Source: Hygrocybe punicea (taxonomy: Eukaryota > Basidiomycota > Agaricomycetes > Agaricales > Hygrophoraceae). Taken from it: a stretch of DNA of 64,000 nt. The stretch spans positions 4,216,001-4,280,000 of the forward strand of contig OY744468.1 in the NCBI GenBank assembly GCA_963556145.1, written 5' to 3'. A program made the position numbers and the translations under genes. This document shows positions 11,724 to 23,536 of this stretch, piece after piece. How positions within the stretch are numbered: the stretch's first letter is position 1; every line of letters begins with the position of its first letter. The notes below the pieces were generated by a model. The model was not told the origin of the DNA. It was given only the letters and a program-made list of their open reading frames with translations, and searched no databases.

Positions 11724-14700
11724 TCACAACGCACACAGCTGCGGCTTCCCAACCAGCGCTTCCACCAACTCCTTTATGCCCGCCCACCACACAGTTTTCC
11801 CCCGCCGATTCTTCATATCCGCGTGTGGCAGCATATCTTGTACAGACATCCACTTTATCGAGCCTCGTTGTATAGTAATTACAGCCGCCGAATCGTCTGT
11901 CGCCTGCCGCTGCTTCGGTGGCTTGGCCTCCAGGATGTTGTGGTGCATCTCAAGGAATGCCATGCATTTCAGTGAGAGGCGCACCGCCTGCGACCGGTCC
12001 ATCGGTGAAGGGATTCCACCTTGCAAAGTATGGCCAAGAGAAGCTGATCGTGCGTCGAATAAATCACCCCCTTCTTCTTTGAACATGTTGGTGATGAAGT
12101 CCGTCGTGTACACGGACGACGCAACCTCGTTCCTGGGAGTCGGTCGGATCAAAGTAATAAGATAGTATCGAAAAGCAAACCGTATAACGAGCCGACCCTC
12201 GCTCTTCCCCTTGACATCAAGACTATATCGTGTCTTAAGAAACTTAACGTCATCCTGTAGAGTATTCAGGCTTATGCCGTGCTCTGGCATGTACACAAGA
12301 CACGCTCCAGTCTGGAAAACCAACGATGTAATTTTCGCATCGCCGACAGCAGAGAACTTACTGCCAGCGCCCCAACAGTCGCAATGTACCCACACTTGCC
12401 TCCCTGGGTTTCAACCACAAAAACTCGATTCCTACTCGCGCTGGCACTCTGCTTGATGGCATCACACGCGTCCACCAGCGCATTCAGGCTCGTATCGCTC
12501 CCGAGACTAAACTCCGTCAGTGGCACATTGTTAGAGATTGTTGCGGGCAAGTGCACCATCGGCACGTGGAACGCCGGATAATGTTTCCTTCCGCCGTGAA
12601 GAATCAGCAGCGCAGTGAACGCCTCGAACCCACCAATCATCATAAATGCATGGAAATTGTGTTTCTGGAACTTGGCCGCGATCGCACCGAGGTCGATGTC
12701 GGGTTGTGTACGGTTTGTACCGAGTTCCGATCCCCCACGCCCCATCCAGCTGTCAACGCCAAGCCAGGAGAGCTCAAGGACGCTATCATCGAGCAGACCG
12801 CGGAAGCCGTTCTGGATTGCCAGAGGGGTATGGCCTTGGCGGATACAGTACCTCACAGCAGTTCTGGTTGCTGCATTCATTCCACCAGCGGGTGCGCCAA
12901 CGCTGGGTGAAGGACTCATTACACTTTCCTTGGCCGCCGAGGTAAAGCCAAGCCTTACTGCATAATTGCAACACGCATCCTCTGTAGCATAGATTTCGCA
13001 ACAAACCCAAACTTAAAGAAGGAATACAATTCTCACCTTACTTTCGGGCAATAGTTTCTCCTTCTCCAAAGTTGCGGTGGCGAAAAAACCCTCCAGACTC
13101 TCGCAGAACTCTGGATCACGAAGTGACATTGCCTTGCTAAAGTCCTTTTGGTCTATCGCTTCTGCCACGGTTCGCGTCTACAAAGAACATGGTTATAGTG
13201 AAAGAATATCAGAAAAAGTCAGCGATACGAGCCATGGCCACTGCTTCCATGAGTGGAACATGTATGATCTTATTTTCACAGATACCGATCATATAGGACG
13301 GCGTTTCCGGTGTCGCCTTTAGAAGGGTATTTACAGCTTCAACGGCTTGTAATGTTGGCTAGAACAAGAAGGTGAGAGTTAGCCAGGAGATTTCCACCAA
13401 AGTGAGTGAAACCCCATTGACAAAAATTCGGTCATAGGCACAAGGCCTCCCACCTCTCTGGGTATGTCCAAGAGTGGTGACTCTTGTGTCCAGACCCAGA
13501 CGTTCGGCCAAGACGTCCTTGACATACTCAGCACGGATGGGGTTGAGAGCGCTGTCGTGTGCGCCTTCCGCCAGAACCACGATGGTCTTGCGTTTTCCGA
13601 TTTGACGGTGCTTTTGGGCATACATCAGTTACTGTCGTTGATTCAAAAACAGAGACGACGTTACACGCTGTATGGCTTCGCACATCTGGTCTTCCCATGG
13701 ATTTTCGGACGGTGGCCGCTCTGGGATGAACACGAAATCTGCTCCGCAGCTGTTATTTATATAAAAATTAATCTTGTCCAACCCAGAATCCGAGTGAAAG
13801 AAATCCAATCTACCTAATACCAGCAAGGAGAGCCAGCCATCCACAGTGCCTCCCCATAACTTCCACCACAAAAGCCCGTGAATGTGAAGCAGCAGTAGAG
13901 TTTATGTTATCGATAGCCTCGCATATACGGTGAAGTGCGGTAGGTGCTCCAATTGTGAGATCTGTCATGGACATGTCGTTGTCGATGGAGCCAACAAGGC
14001 CTACAATCTTGAGGTGACTATGATGGGCAGCTTGATCTCCCGTGATTTTTTCTGTGGAAATGGAAATATTTCACAGATGGAAGATATGAAGCAACATAGG
14101 GTATCACCTTGGGCGAGCAGATCTGCCACGAGTTGTGGCCACTCCGACCTGAACACATCGGCACCCGTCAAAGACCCATCTCCGCCACATACTACAATTG
14201 CATCTATCCCTTCCTTGATAAGATTGTGGGCAGCTGCCAGGCGACCTTCCGGAGTACGGAAGGCAGCGGATCGTGCCGTTCCAATCAGCGTGCCTCCCTA
14301 GAACAACAAGTCTGATGTTCTCCTCTACATGTTCCAAGAGCACGAAGCTCTCACCTCGGAAAACCATCCACGGACATCGTCCCACCCGACACGTACAATG
14401 TACCGACCTTTGAGAGTCCTCCCGCCGGGATGATCACCGGTGCCATCCTTCAGCAGCGCGCCGTCGCCAAAACGCAGGTTATGAATCAGACTCGGGTCAG
14501 ATTCGCACACGTCGTGAGCCTGCGGAGCCTCATTGGTAAGGGTGTGGTGCTCTGTGTTGCCGCGAACGAGGCCCTCATATCCTTCACGGACGATCCATGT
14601 TTCACAGCCTCTAAATATTGTATGATGGAGGGTTATGATGTGGGTGAAGACAAGTGAATTTCGTTACCTCAAGATACCCGTCTTGACGACGGCGCGAACG

Positions 14701-14753
14701 ACGGCATTCATCCCAGCACTATCCCCTCCTGAGGTAAGGACGGCGAGCTTCAT
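11724..14753 (-). CDS. ATP-dependent 6-phosphofructokinase
   Basis: Phosphorylates fructose 6-phosphate to fructose 1,6-bisphosphate, the committed step of glycolysis, in the cytosol. Twelve exons fit in phase: 14753-14668, 14610-14355, 14297-14108, 14051-13814, 13749-13665, 13610-13422, 13358-13242, 13177-13037, 12981-12959, 12902-12362, 12311-12181 and 12132-11724, giving 801 residues, normal for a fungal two-domain PFK. N-half: [11 protein letters not shown] (ATP loop), [31 protein letters not shown] (catalytic Asp), [37 protein letters not shown]-half, the regulatory duplicate: [47 protein letters not shown]. One exon is only 23 nt. The 13358-13242 exon end is the least certain border. 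An upstream mini-exon with another start codon cannot be excluded. It is head-to-head with the cysteine-rich membrane protein gene, 175 bp between ATGs. Confidence 0.95.
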
Positions 14754-14928
14754 CTTGTGGAGGAGCAGACAGATGGGGGACAAGGGCAAAAGTTTGACCT
14801 TCAAGGCGCTGTCATACCTCAGATAAGCCTGAGCATGCCAGCACGTGCCTACGTCATAGATCTCGGTTCGGCTGACCGACAAGGCTGGATCATCGATATC
14901 ATGAGTACCTCCTCATTCCTCAACGACC

Positions 14929-16076
14929 ATGCGTGCATTAATATTGTTCCTGTCCCTCGTTTTCATCGTACTCGTCACAGCAGGTACGGTTCCGGAAGGG
15001 GGACTCTGTTCATCCAACAACGACCACTTGGATCCCGGTTCACTCAAGTTCCTCTCCGAATGTAACGACCAAACCTTCTGCTCTGCGGGCACCAATGGAA
15101 CGTGTGTCCCAAGGCAATGTCGTCGGGACGAATTCCCCTTCGGATTCGATTCAGCTATCACCCTCCCGCCTCTCTGTTCCTCGGGATCATTTTGCCCGGA
15201 CGAGGGCAGCGGGTGCAAACCGTTAGCTGCCTTCGGTCAGCCTTGTCAGCTAAATAGAGACGGACAGTGTGCACCGCCCCTCGATTGGCAAGACTTGGCA
15301 AGCACTCAAAACTTCAATGGATCCATATGCCTACATTCCACATGCATGTATGTCCAGAATCTTGGCTGGTATTCGTCGGTGTTTCATATCATCTAGGTAT
15401 GCCAACATCACCCTCGGGTTACCGTGTATAATTGACAACACCACCTACACCGACTTCGATCCCAATGGCGAGCAATACCAACAAGTCTTAACCCGTGATA
15501 ATTGTCGCACTCCCCAATTCTATTGCGACTACGGTAGCATCGTCTGTCAGCGCACCAAGACGATTGGATTGCCTTGTCTTGCCGACCAGGAATGTGAAAC
15601 GGTGCCTTTGTTCCCATCACCGTTCTGTTGTAAGCGTCCATTTATACTGGTTTTGTAGCATAACTGCGGCGCCAAAGCGGTATGCGAAGAACCGCCTGAG
15701 ACCCCTCTCAAAGTAGCGCCGTGGCAGTATGCTATTACGGGACTGTGTATCTCGGGAGGTCCGTCATATAGTCATCAACAGCACCTTTCCTTCACCTGAT
15801 TCTGTCCATCACAGCAATGATAGCAACATGTGTAATGCTCACCCTTGTTCACAAGAGGCATCGGTTAGAACACTACAAAGAAGTTCAGGATTACTACTAC
15901 GAACAACTGGAGTTAGCTTGCTCATTTCTTAATCCTTCCTTCCACATATGTTCAATCCTTGTTTCAGCCTCCGCCATTCACTCATTGCTTTGCACACCGC
16001 GGCTGCCGACCGGTATGATGCAGACGACAAGAACCGGTACACAATCATTGATTCTGGTAGCGTACGAACTCGGTGA
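14929..16076 (+). CDS. Cysteine-rich single-pass membrane protein, conserved in basidiomycetes
   Basis: Five exons in phase: 14929-15347, 15397-15601, 15659-15758, 15815-15911 and 15968-16076, 309 residues. A signal peptide (LILFLSLVFIVLVTAG) leads into a lumenal or extracellular region of about 200 residues with many cysteines in a recurring pattern (ECNDQTFCSAG, CVPRQCRRDEFPFGF, LCSSGSFCPDEGSGCKPL, CQLNRDGQCAPP, ICLHSTCM, FYCDYGSIVC, GLPCLADQECET, NCGAKAVC). The spacing recalls Dickkopf-type cysteine-rich domains. One membrane helix follows (AITGLCISGAMIATCVMLTLV), then a charged cytosolic tail ending YTIIDSGSVRTR. Type I topology is inferred. Function unknown; I recognise the layout from other Agaricomycetes but not an experimentally defined role. 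Shares a short divergent promoter with phosphofructokinase. Confidence 0.82.
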
Positions 16077-17020
16077 CTCCTTTTTTTCTGGAACTTTCAA
16101 GTCCGATATAGATTGTAAGGTGGAAGCATATTGTTATTTGTTGTCGTCCAAGCCGAACAAACTTGAAGCAGCCCTCTGAGTGGATAAGATTATCTTCGTA
16201 CGAAGAAGCGCTTATCAAGGCCTCGACAACCTGTTTTCTACCAACCCACTTCACTTCCCGTTTATTAATTGTCCAATGAGCCTCTCGCGTCTTCATTGAA
16301 AACATTTTCAACGGTCTGATACCAATTTCTGGCTCGGGTATAACTGGACAAGCAGACGTCAAAATTTGGCGATACAAGGTAGGCTAAGTTATTGCTCGTC
16401 CACAGCTTAACTGTGTGGGCCTGGGGGAAGATACACAACAACGATCGTGGTCATGCATCCAGAGTAGGAAGAAGAGAACGGTTATCGGCATCGTTGATGT
16501 TCCATGGCCATGGTAAATGCATGCAGCTCGTGGACTTTCAAGCCAGCGTTTCAACATAGTTCGACTGAATGCATACGAGTTGTTTCTTGTTTACGGCGCA
16601 GCAACTTTATGAAAACTGAAAACATAATTACGTTTGCTTCGCATGTCCATCCATACCGATCTCAAGAGTGAGAATTTAGAGAGATAAACTTGATGGTATG
16701 AGATCTGTGGGGAAAAGACTGCCTGTAAACGAGGGCAACAATGTAACATGTCAAGATGCGAGGAAAGACGAAGAATCAGGAACCAAACGCCTGAGTTCCC
16801 ATCGAGCGAACAAACATAACGTGAACCTTTTTAAAAAAATAAGGAACACAAATCTTGTACTTTCGAGACGAGATGCTTACAAGCGTCCGGGTCTAGCTCC
16901 GGCCTCGGGGGACCAGTTTATTGATATCCTTCCATATGCTCGACATCACTTTGGGGCAACTTGAGCCGGACAGTGCCTGACAGGATGACGCCCGTCGACA
17001 ACGTGAATGTGGTAGATCCA
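16077..17020. other. Convergent intergenic region
   Basis: 944 bp between the 3' ends of the cysteine-rich membrane protein gene (+) and the second F-box gene (-). Only short unsupported frames; no RNA gene or repeat seen. Confidence 0.4.
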
Positions 17021-18613
17021 TCAATCATCGGAGGACGGCATAGAACACCAACTCAAAATGTCATGTTCCTCCAATTCAAGCTTGATGGTTTCAACCATTG
17101 GGCAAGCCTGGTTGAGCAACTGCACAAAGGCCACTTTGGTAGCCAGAGACGCCCACCGAAAACACTGCTTGATTTCAACGTGCCGAAGATCCGGGAACAG
17201 CGCCAGCCATGCAGGAAGGAGAGTAACAGCGCCATCGTAGAATCGAACATATCTGTCTGACCCTTCGATGGGCAACACGAGCTCTAGCCTATTTACGCAA
17301 TGCAGGAAGTGTTCTGCGCTATGAGTATTTCCTATGCGAGCACGTAGCCACGGATTAAGCACATTGTGTTCCGTGCCAAATACGGGAAATGTGGGAAATG
17401 TGACGCCAAGTGCGATGGATCCCGTTCGCCGCCCCATAAGGGCAAGAATTTTTTCAAGTGCAGTGAAATCAAACGGGGCATAGGGTGGTGGGGATACGGA
17501 GATACGGTTGAGGGTAGTAAATGTGTTTGCGGGTTGGAGAAAATAGAGCAGGTATCCGGTGCTGCTCTCAAGTGATTCCAGTCGAGGACACAGTTTCTTC
17601 CGGTTGATACCGAATGGATCGGGTAACCCACGGCATTGCAAATGGGTGATGGAGGGATGTCGCGAGAGAAATCGTGAAAGAATAGAAGCGATATCGCCTA
17701 GAGGATAAGCTGCGTTGAGGGGGACGTTCCTGTGAACGACTTCAATAGATAATTCCGAAAGCGCTGGCAAAGTGACGGTGGGAAGGATTTTGACCCACAA
17801 CTCAGGTGAAAGTAACGCATGGCTGGCCTTAAAAGATAGCGTAGTTATGGTAGAGCTGTTAAGGATTCCGATCGTGGACTCGTAAAACAGAGGACGAAGT
17901 AGCATTGTCGAATGGATGTTGAATATCTTGAGTTTTGTGGCTGGAACGGAAGGTTTCTTTTCTTGGAAAGACAATAACTGGGTAAAGTGTCGACCCATCC
18001 TTGACCAGATTCGACGCCACCTCACCTCCCTCCCTCTCTCAACAGGCCATGTTGGATAAATTCCGTATTCCACCGTTAGGTCTTCACAGGACTTTGCCAA
18101 GATGGTGGCAAAAATATTCCGAAGAACCGTTCTCAACCATTGTTGCTCGTCTGGCAGCAGCAAAACAAGCATGTCGTTGCGGAAATCAAGCGTCATTTTT
18201 CTGACGTATAAGAACTTGGAGAGAAAGATGTGAAGACGATGGATGTCTCTGGGGAGTGTCGAACGGCTGAACTCGCAGTATATTGTGTCGCAGCACATGA
18301 ATGGGGGTGATGTGATAACCGGTGGAAGTAAATGGAAGTTGTCCGGTCCAATCCTGACTGTGGCATCTATAGATGTTGAAGGGTCTAGAGTGTCCTGCCG
18401 AGAGAAGTATACTGGCAGAGCCACGTAGTTGAGACGCCGACACAGTAATGAGAAGTTATACAGGTCTGCTGTATGTAGGATGTCGAAGATGAGAGCAAGC
18501 AGCTCATTGGGAAGGTCGACGAGGCCCTGATGCAAGGTTGATGACTTTGCTTTTCCTTCAGCTGTGGAAGGATATGCGTGCCCAGGGAGTTCAAGTTGGG
18601 GTTGGCCGGTCAT
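17021..18613 (-). CDS. F-box protein (copy 2)
   Basis: Single-exon gene of 530 residues, start ATG at 18613. F-box near residues 30-75: LPNELLALIFDILHTADLY, LCRRLNYVALPVYF. It aligns along its whole length with the gene at 3055-4659, including PPVITSPPF, LPRDIHRLHIFLSKFLYVRK and EEHDILSWCSM, but ends with four extra residues (PSSDD after the shared CSM). By eye roughly half of the residues are the same, so the duplication is not recent. Presumed Skp1-binding substrate adaptor of an SCF ubiquitin ligase; target unknown. Lies 107 bp from the divergent Wss1-like gene, implying a shared promoter. Confidence 0.85.
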   Translation of the reverse strand: MTGQPQLELPGHAYPSTAEGKAKSSTLHQGLVDLPNELLALIFDILHTADLYNFSLLCRRLNYVALPVYFSRQDTLDPSTSIDATVRIGPDNFHLLPPVITSPPFMCCDTIYCEFSRSTLPRDIHRLHIFLSKFLYVRKMTLDFRNDMLVLLLPDEQQWLRTVLRNIFATILAKSCEDLTVEYGIYPTWPVERGREVRWRRIWSRMGRHFTQLLSFQEKKPSVPATKLKIFNIHSTMLLRPLFYESTIGILNSSTITTLSFKASHALLSPELWVKILPTVTLPALSELSIEVVHRNVPLNAAYPLGDIASILSRFLSRHPSITHLQCRGLPDPFGINRKKLCPRLESLESSTGYLLYFLQPANTFTTLNRISVSPPPYAPFDFTALEKILALMGRRTGSIALGVTFPTFPVFGTEHNVLNPWLRARIGNTHSAEHFLHCVNRLELVLPIEGSDRYVRFYDGAVTLLPAWLALFPDLRHVEIKQCFRWASLATKVAFVQLLNQACPMVETIKLELEEHDILSWCSMPSSDD

Positions 18614-18720
18614 GACTTGAAGTTGACCAGACTCGCGCTCTTCAGGTTAAGTACTGCCTGTCGTCACCGCCACTCATGATAAGATAAGATTGCGACTCGT
18701 TACTCGGCTTCACCGTGACG

Positions 18721-20785
18721 ATGGTTCACACTCGCCTCAACGAAAGTGGGGCGAACCCAAATCCACACGTCAACTTCATCACCGCCCTTCCAGTGGCCAG
18801 CTCTGCATCTCAGGAAGACGCCCGTCAACTACTTCGCGCGTTAGCTGCCCAAGCACGGCCTGTAATGAAAGCACACGGATTTTCAGTGAATTCTCTCGAG
18901 GAAGTGAGCAGGTGCTTATTTACTAGATACCCCAACCACCTTACCATTTGGCAAGTACGAGCACAATTCAGTATTCCTTGGACGCAATTGGAACAACGGC
19001 GAAACTATCGGTAACTTGAAGTTTATATATTAATTGCACCTCCAACGATGCTTGTGGCCCCCGTAGAATTGGTCCTCCGGAGACGTGATGGCTTGTTTTT
19101 ACCAACATCGAGCCTCATGGGCACCTTCTGCCATGAAGTCCGTCTGTAAACCAGCCATCTATTTTTTGCTAACACCTTGCCTGCACGCCAGCTTGCCCAC
19201 ATCAAAGTATGCTCACACTTTCCTCCAATCTTACATTCCAGGATCATGTACGTGCATATTTCTAGCACATGAACCACGGAGTCGCGTTCCAAGCCCTTTG
19301 GAAAGAACTTTGCAGCGACGTTCGAAATCTGCAAAACAAGGGATACTATGGAGACGGTCAGCATTCTCATCCAACTTTACCTGAAGCCATCTCATCCCCA
19401 CAACAGGCTGTTGGTCAGCTGGGACCCGACTCACCGATTCGGCCACAGTCGCCGGTGCCGGTATCCAGCCAGGCGATTTCCCAAAATATATGGCGAGTAT
19501 CTAATCCCTTTTTGAACCTGTTACCTTTTACCTTATTCATCAGTGTGGCGGGGCTCAATCGCGCTCCCGTCCAACCGCGTTGCGTCGTCGCAATCGGTAC
19601 ACCGAACCTGGCCCCTCTCTCCACACCGGCGCCCAGACAAGCAGGAAGCGCAAGGCAGGCGCGCGAGTGACCAACGTGAACTTGTTTTCTGGTGCAGGGA
19701 CGGCGGTAAATTTCGGAGAGGCAGACAACACCAAAGGGATCGGATTTGGGAAGCAGGCCGCCAGGTACGATGCGACTCTAGTGTGTGTTGTTGACTAATA
19801 TTGTTATGAAAACAGTAAGCGTGCGAGAGAAGAGAGGGCTCTAGCTGCTGAGAGACGCATACGTGCCTTGAAGGCTCAGGATCCAGGTGATCGCCGCCTG
19901 TTGTCAGGAAAATATTTGGCTGATCCCTAATCTGAGGGGAACACACTCCCTCAACTTCAGCTGCCGATGGATCGAAGTCCAACTCGGCCGCGGAATCAGA
20001 CTCGGACAGTGAAACCGTGCGAGAAACGGACCAAGAGAGGCTACGCATGCTTCTGGACACCTTGGAAGATGATGATAAACTCGACGATATGAAGGAGGCA
20101 TGGATTGAATTTGATGACCATTTTGACTTCGATATCAAACCCTCAAAGATCATGTCAGATTCAACTCCTAGCTCCACAGCTAATCAGAGAGATGAGACGA
20201 ATGCCGGGGGCGAACTTCCTCAATCGTCCTCATCTGGGTCTACGTTCAGTGCCACTGCTCCTGCATTGTACGCATCGCTCATCCATGCTAGAACTCCCGA
20301 CAGCAAAGGAAAGGAGAAAGCCTCCGACGCTAGTAGGCTATCACATTTCATCTCTTCCAGCGTCGCTCACCACCCAAATAGATACTCGCTCTTCCGTTGA
20401 CTCCACTTCGCGCAAGGTGTCAAAGCGTGGCCTCGGACTAGGTAGGCTAGTGCAAACAGAAATGGATCACAGAAAGAAAGAATCATTAGGTCTGCTGCCT
20501 ACCCATCCCCGTAAATTGAGGGCAAGTTCTACTTCGAAGAACAGTTCTGGGGGCGTTAGACACGTTGATAGGCAGGAGGTTGAAGAGCCAGAGTCAAAGG
20601 ATGTCCGAACCTTAGGACAGCAGTGGAATTGTCTTGTTTGTACATTGTGAGGTGTTGATGCTACATCCGCTTCGTTGGTTCTGATGCTCTGTAGGTCTAA
20701 TGATACTGACCACCTTGCATGTTCTGCGTGTGCAACCGCCCGGGGAGAATCTATTTGGGTTGGGGACCAGCCTAATAGACTCTGA
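18721..20785 (+). CDS. Wss1-like WLM-domain metalloprotease
   Basis: DNA-protein crosslink protease of the Wss1 type, acting in the nucleus with SUMO and Cdc48 in yeast. Exons: 18721-18903, 18956-19010, 19067-19137, 19192-19206, 19266-19356, 19407-19492, 19544-19764, 19816-19886, 19961 to about 20248 or 20332, 20361-20646 and 20695-20785. WLM domain: NPHVNFITALP, RPVMKAHGFSVNSLEE, GRNWNNGETIELVLRRRDG. The zinc site HELAHIKHMNH is assembled from three exons, one of only 15 nt; the HExxH glutamate is present. Further on, NLFSGAG fits the SHP box (FxGxG) that binds Cdc48, and the C-terminus is a RanBP2-type zinc finger (WNCLVCTLSN...CSAC). The intron at 19493 starts with GC. The exon ending near 20.25-20.33 kb is unresolved: one reading needs a 28-nt intron, so a donor at 20249 is preferred. 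Start chosen at the first ATG. Confidence 0.9.
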
Positions 20786-20936
20786 TAGAGTGTTGGTAAA
20801 TGAAATAATCATAATTGGTCACATATTCCCTGCAACATTCCTTCGCAGATTTCATAACGATCGTATACTACACTATTCGATATGTACCACCCAGGCAAGG
20901 TGATGTCCACTTCACTTCCAACATCTATCTGAGACG

Positions 20937-21727
20937 TCAGCTTTCCACGAAAGCAAACAAAAGAGGATATACAAACAAAATGGAGTACTCTTCCGTAAAG
21001 CATTCGCCGCCGCCAAAAGCAACATTGCAGCCACCCTGACAACGCCGGGCATAAGTTTTGAGCAGCGTCCGATCCAGTAGGGATGACTCACCAAATGCTC
21101 AGCTGTCTTTCCAGGTACCCGCACGCCCTTGATAACGCCTATCGCATGGTACAACTTCGGGCCATGGTCTTCGTACCCTCCCTCCACGGGTCGTCGGCCA
21201 TGAGGTATCCTCCCATGAGACGCAGGAACGAACTCCATCGTCCCGTGGTCAAAGGGCAGCAGATCGTACCGACCGGCATGCTCGTACTCGAGACCGCCGA
21301 AAGGGACGCGGCAAGGAATCGGAAGGTGCGGCGCAATTTTGCAGGGCTGGACGGACCTGTCAAAGAGGGCAGAGCCCAAGAAGACAGGATCATGGGCGTT
21401 GACATCATGGCAGGGGGCCGTGCCCGCTTCCTTGAAGGGAAAGGGTGCGGACCCTGTCAAGGCAACGCGGTAGCCCGAGGGAGGGGGCGCAGGGGGTGAG
21501 TATGCGGGAGGGGGCGTATGCCAGAAAGATCGATCTTTGTCCTGGTGTCCACTAGCATGAGGGTCTTTGTGGGCTGATGTGTGCAGAAACCCCAGGTCAG
21601 GCTCGGGCATCATTGGGGGAGGTGTGGATTTGCTGTCCATCGATTCGTTGCCAGAAAGTGGTACAAGTAAGGGGTTGACGGTATGTGACTCAGGTCGATA
21701 CAAGTAGCCCACAAAGGCTGTGCCCAT
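20937..21727 (-). CDS. DM9-repeat (DUF3421-like) protein
   Basis: Two exons: 21727-21092 and 21035-20937, 244 residues. Two DM9-type units are visible. The first has PVFLGSALFDRSVQPCKIAP, CRVPFGGLEYE and YDLLP. The second has FVPASHGRIPHGRRPVEGGY, LYHAIGVIKGVRVPGKT, then CNVAFGGGE and EYSIL, split by the intron. The signature is a solvent-exposed lead-in, PGK, Cys, and a GG-E turn in each unit. The first 70 residues are Pro/His-rich and disordered. DM9 proteins in animals include mannose-binding lectins; a sugar-binding role here is only an analogy. The start may instead be ATG at 21640, since the first 29 residues look less conserved. The tail is hydrophobic (ILFVYPLLFAF). Confidence 0.75.
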
Positions 21728-21768
21728 ATACTAGTAACTCGCTAAATTACTTGTCTACTATAAAGGTG

Positions 21769-23536
21769 CTAGAGTTCATCAGAGGGGCGTCGATTCGGGG
21801 TATGGAAAGCTTCCGCCAGTTCTATCGTAGAGGAATGAACAAGGTACAGAACCATCGAGAAAATAGGACTCACTGTGTCGCGTTTGTGGTGTCAATGTCG
21901 ACGGCAGAATAACGTTATATTCAATAAATAGGTCTCCGTGGCCAGTTTGTTCAAAGATAGGCATACCCTCCCCTTTGATTGTCTGCACGAAACCTACATC
22001 CGCCTCATCAGAAAGACAAGCCAAAAAGATGGAAGGAAACGTACCGGGCTGTGTCACTCCTTCCCGGAACAGGCGTATTGGATGACCGTCTAAATGGGTC
22101 AAATTGCGATCGAATCCCAACAAGGCCTGTGTGGGAGAATACGTTTTATTCGATGCAAGATTCGATTTGAGAAATAAACAAACCTCGTCAATCCCGATTG
22201 TCTCTTTCCAATAGAGACTGGTTTCTTTTCTTCGCCATCCACCTTTATCCTTCCTACTCCTCACCCTTATAACGACGTCTCCAGCCTCCCAGTCAGGACT
22301 CTCATCTGCTTCACCTTCAAAAACCACCTCATGCCCTTCAGGCATCCCCGGAGTCACTTCCAAGGTGAAACTTGCTGTATGATCAACAACCTTTTCGCCC
22401 CGGCAATGGGGGCACACTTTTGCGATAGTTTTACCGCGGCCATTACATTCGTTGCAAGTCGTTTGACTCTGTGCGAACATCCCAGGAAAGATCTGTTGCT
22501 TTACAACTTTGACTCCGGAACCCCCACATCCTGAACACGTATGAATGTGACTATCGGACGCGGCTCCGGACCCTCGACAATGGTCGCATAGAATACGTTT
22601 TTTTAGCATGAACTATGTATGGCTGTCAGTAGGTCATTGGCAAGAATATCCGACCTTCTGACTCGCCTCTATGTTCGAACCTTTATAGCTGTCCGGGAGC
22701 ATCAGCTTGGAGTAAGGGATGTAAATACATTCTACACACATATCTGCTAGTTGGACTTCGAACTCTGTTAACGAGGTAGGTCCTCGGCGTACTTGCTGTC
22801 CTTGATCTAAGAAGTCACAATTCAGAAAGTTGTTCTCCGGAGATGGCATAGGGCTTACGATGTCCAAAGAAACTCGAGAAGATGTCAAATGGATTAGCTT
22901 GGTGTCCCCCTTCGTGATTTTTTAGACCTTCCTAAGGAGAAATGAAGGGGTTTAGAACAATTCCATAAGTGAGTTAGTGAAATAAGGAAATGAAGACGTC
23001 GGAGACAATGCCAGTTATGTGAGAAATGGTAGATATCCACACTTGGTGGGGGGATGTTTAGGTTTTCAAAGAGGAGGCCTGGGCCGGAGGATTTGATCTT
23101 TTCCAATTCACCTCTCCATACCGGTCATATATTTGACGTTTCTGGAAACGATCAGCTTGTCTCGACCAGTCCCTGTTCAGTAAAACTGACCGTGGAGTCC
23201 GATAGGACTTCGTAAGCTGCAGATGTCGTCAACATACACACGAAAGCACGAAAGTACCTTGGCTTCACCATGTGCAATGTCCACAAACCTGTCTTTAGCG
23301 GATGGTTCCTTGTTCTTGTCTGGGTGATACTTCTTGCTTAGTCTTTTGTACGCATGTCTAATATCTCGTTCTGAAGCTGATTTATGGACTAAACGCCAAA
23401 GAATATCGCAGTCAATGATCGAATGTTACAAAACGTGCTTCTCGTACTGACGTTCAAGAGTTTTGTACAGGTCTGCGGCCGCAACGAAAGAGGTAAAAAG
23501 AAAGACAAGGCCTAGAAGATACGAGGCGAGTAGCAT
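21769..23536 (-). CDS. ER-lumenal DnaJ co-chaperone, Scj1-like
   Basis: Type I Hsp40 that would recruit the ER Hsp70 (Kar2/BiP) to unfolded or misfolded proteins. The start ATG at 23536 opens a signal peptide (MLLASYLLGLVFLFTSFVAA). The J-domain follows across an intron and contains KRLSKKYHPDKN (HPD triad). The Gly-rich link covers NPFDIF. The zinc region has CDHCRGSGA, CSGCGGSGV, CNECNGRGK and CPHCRGE, preceded by an exon at 22.6-22.9 kb. The substrate-binding part includes TPGMPEGHEVVFEGEAD, ALLGFDRNLTHLDG and GEGMPIFEQTGHGDLFIEY. Last exons: about 21960-21874 and 21821-21769. In phase, the protein ends RRPSDEL, a variant of the H/KDEL retention signal, which together with the signal peptide places it in the ER lumen. 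Its start is about 175 bp from the divergent gene at 23711. Confidence 0.88.

Noticed and set aside
20333..20360. 28-nt intron in the Wss1-like gene
   Set aside because: Too short for known fungal splicing; a donor at 20249 gives the same phase with a normal length.
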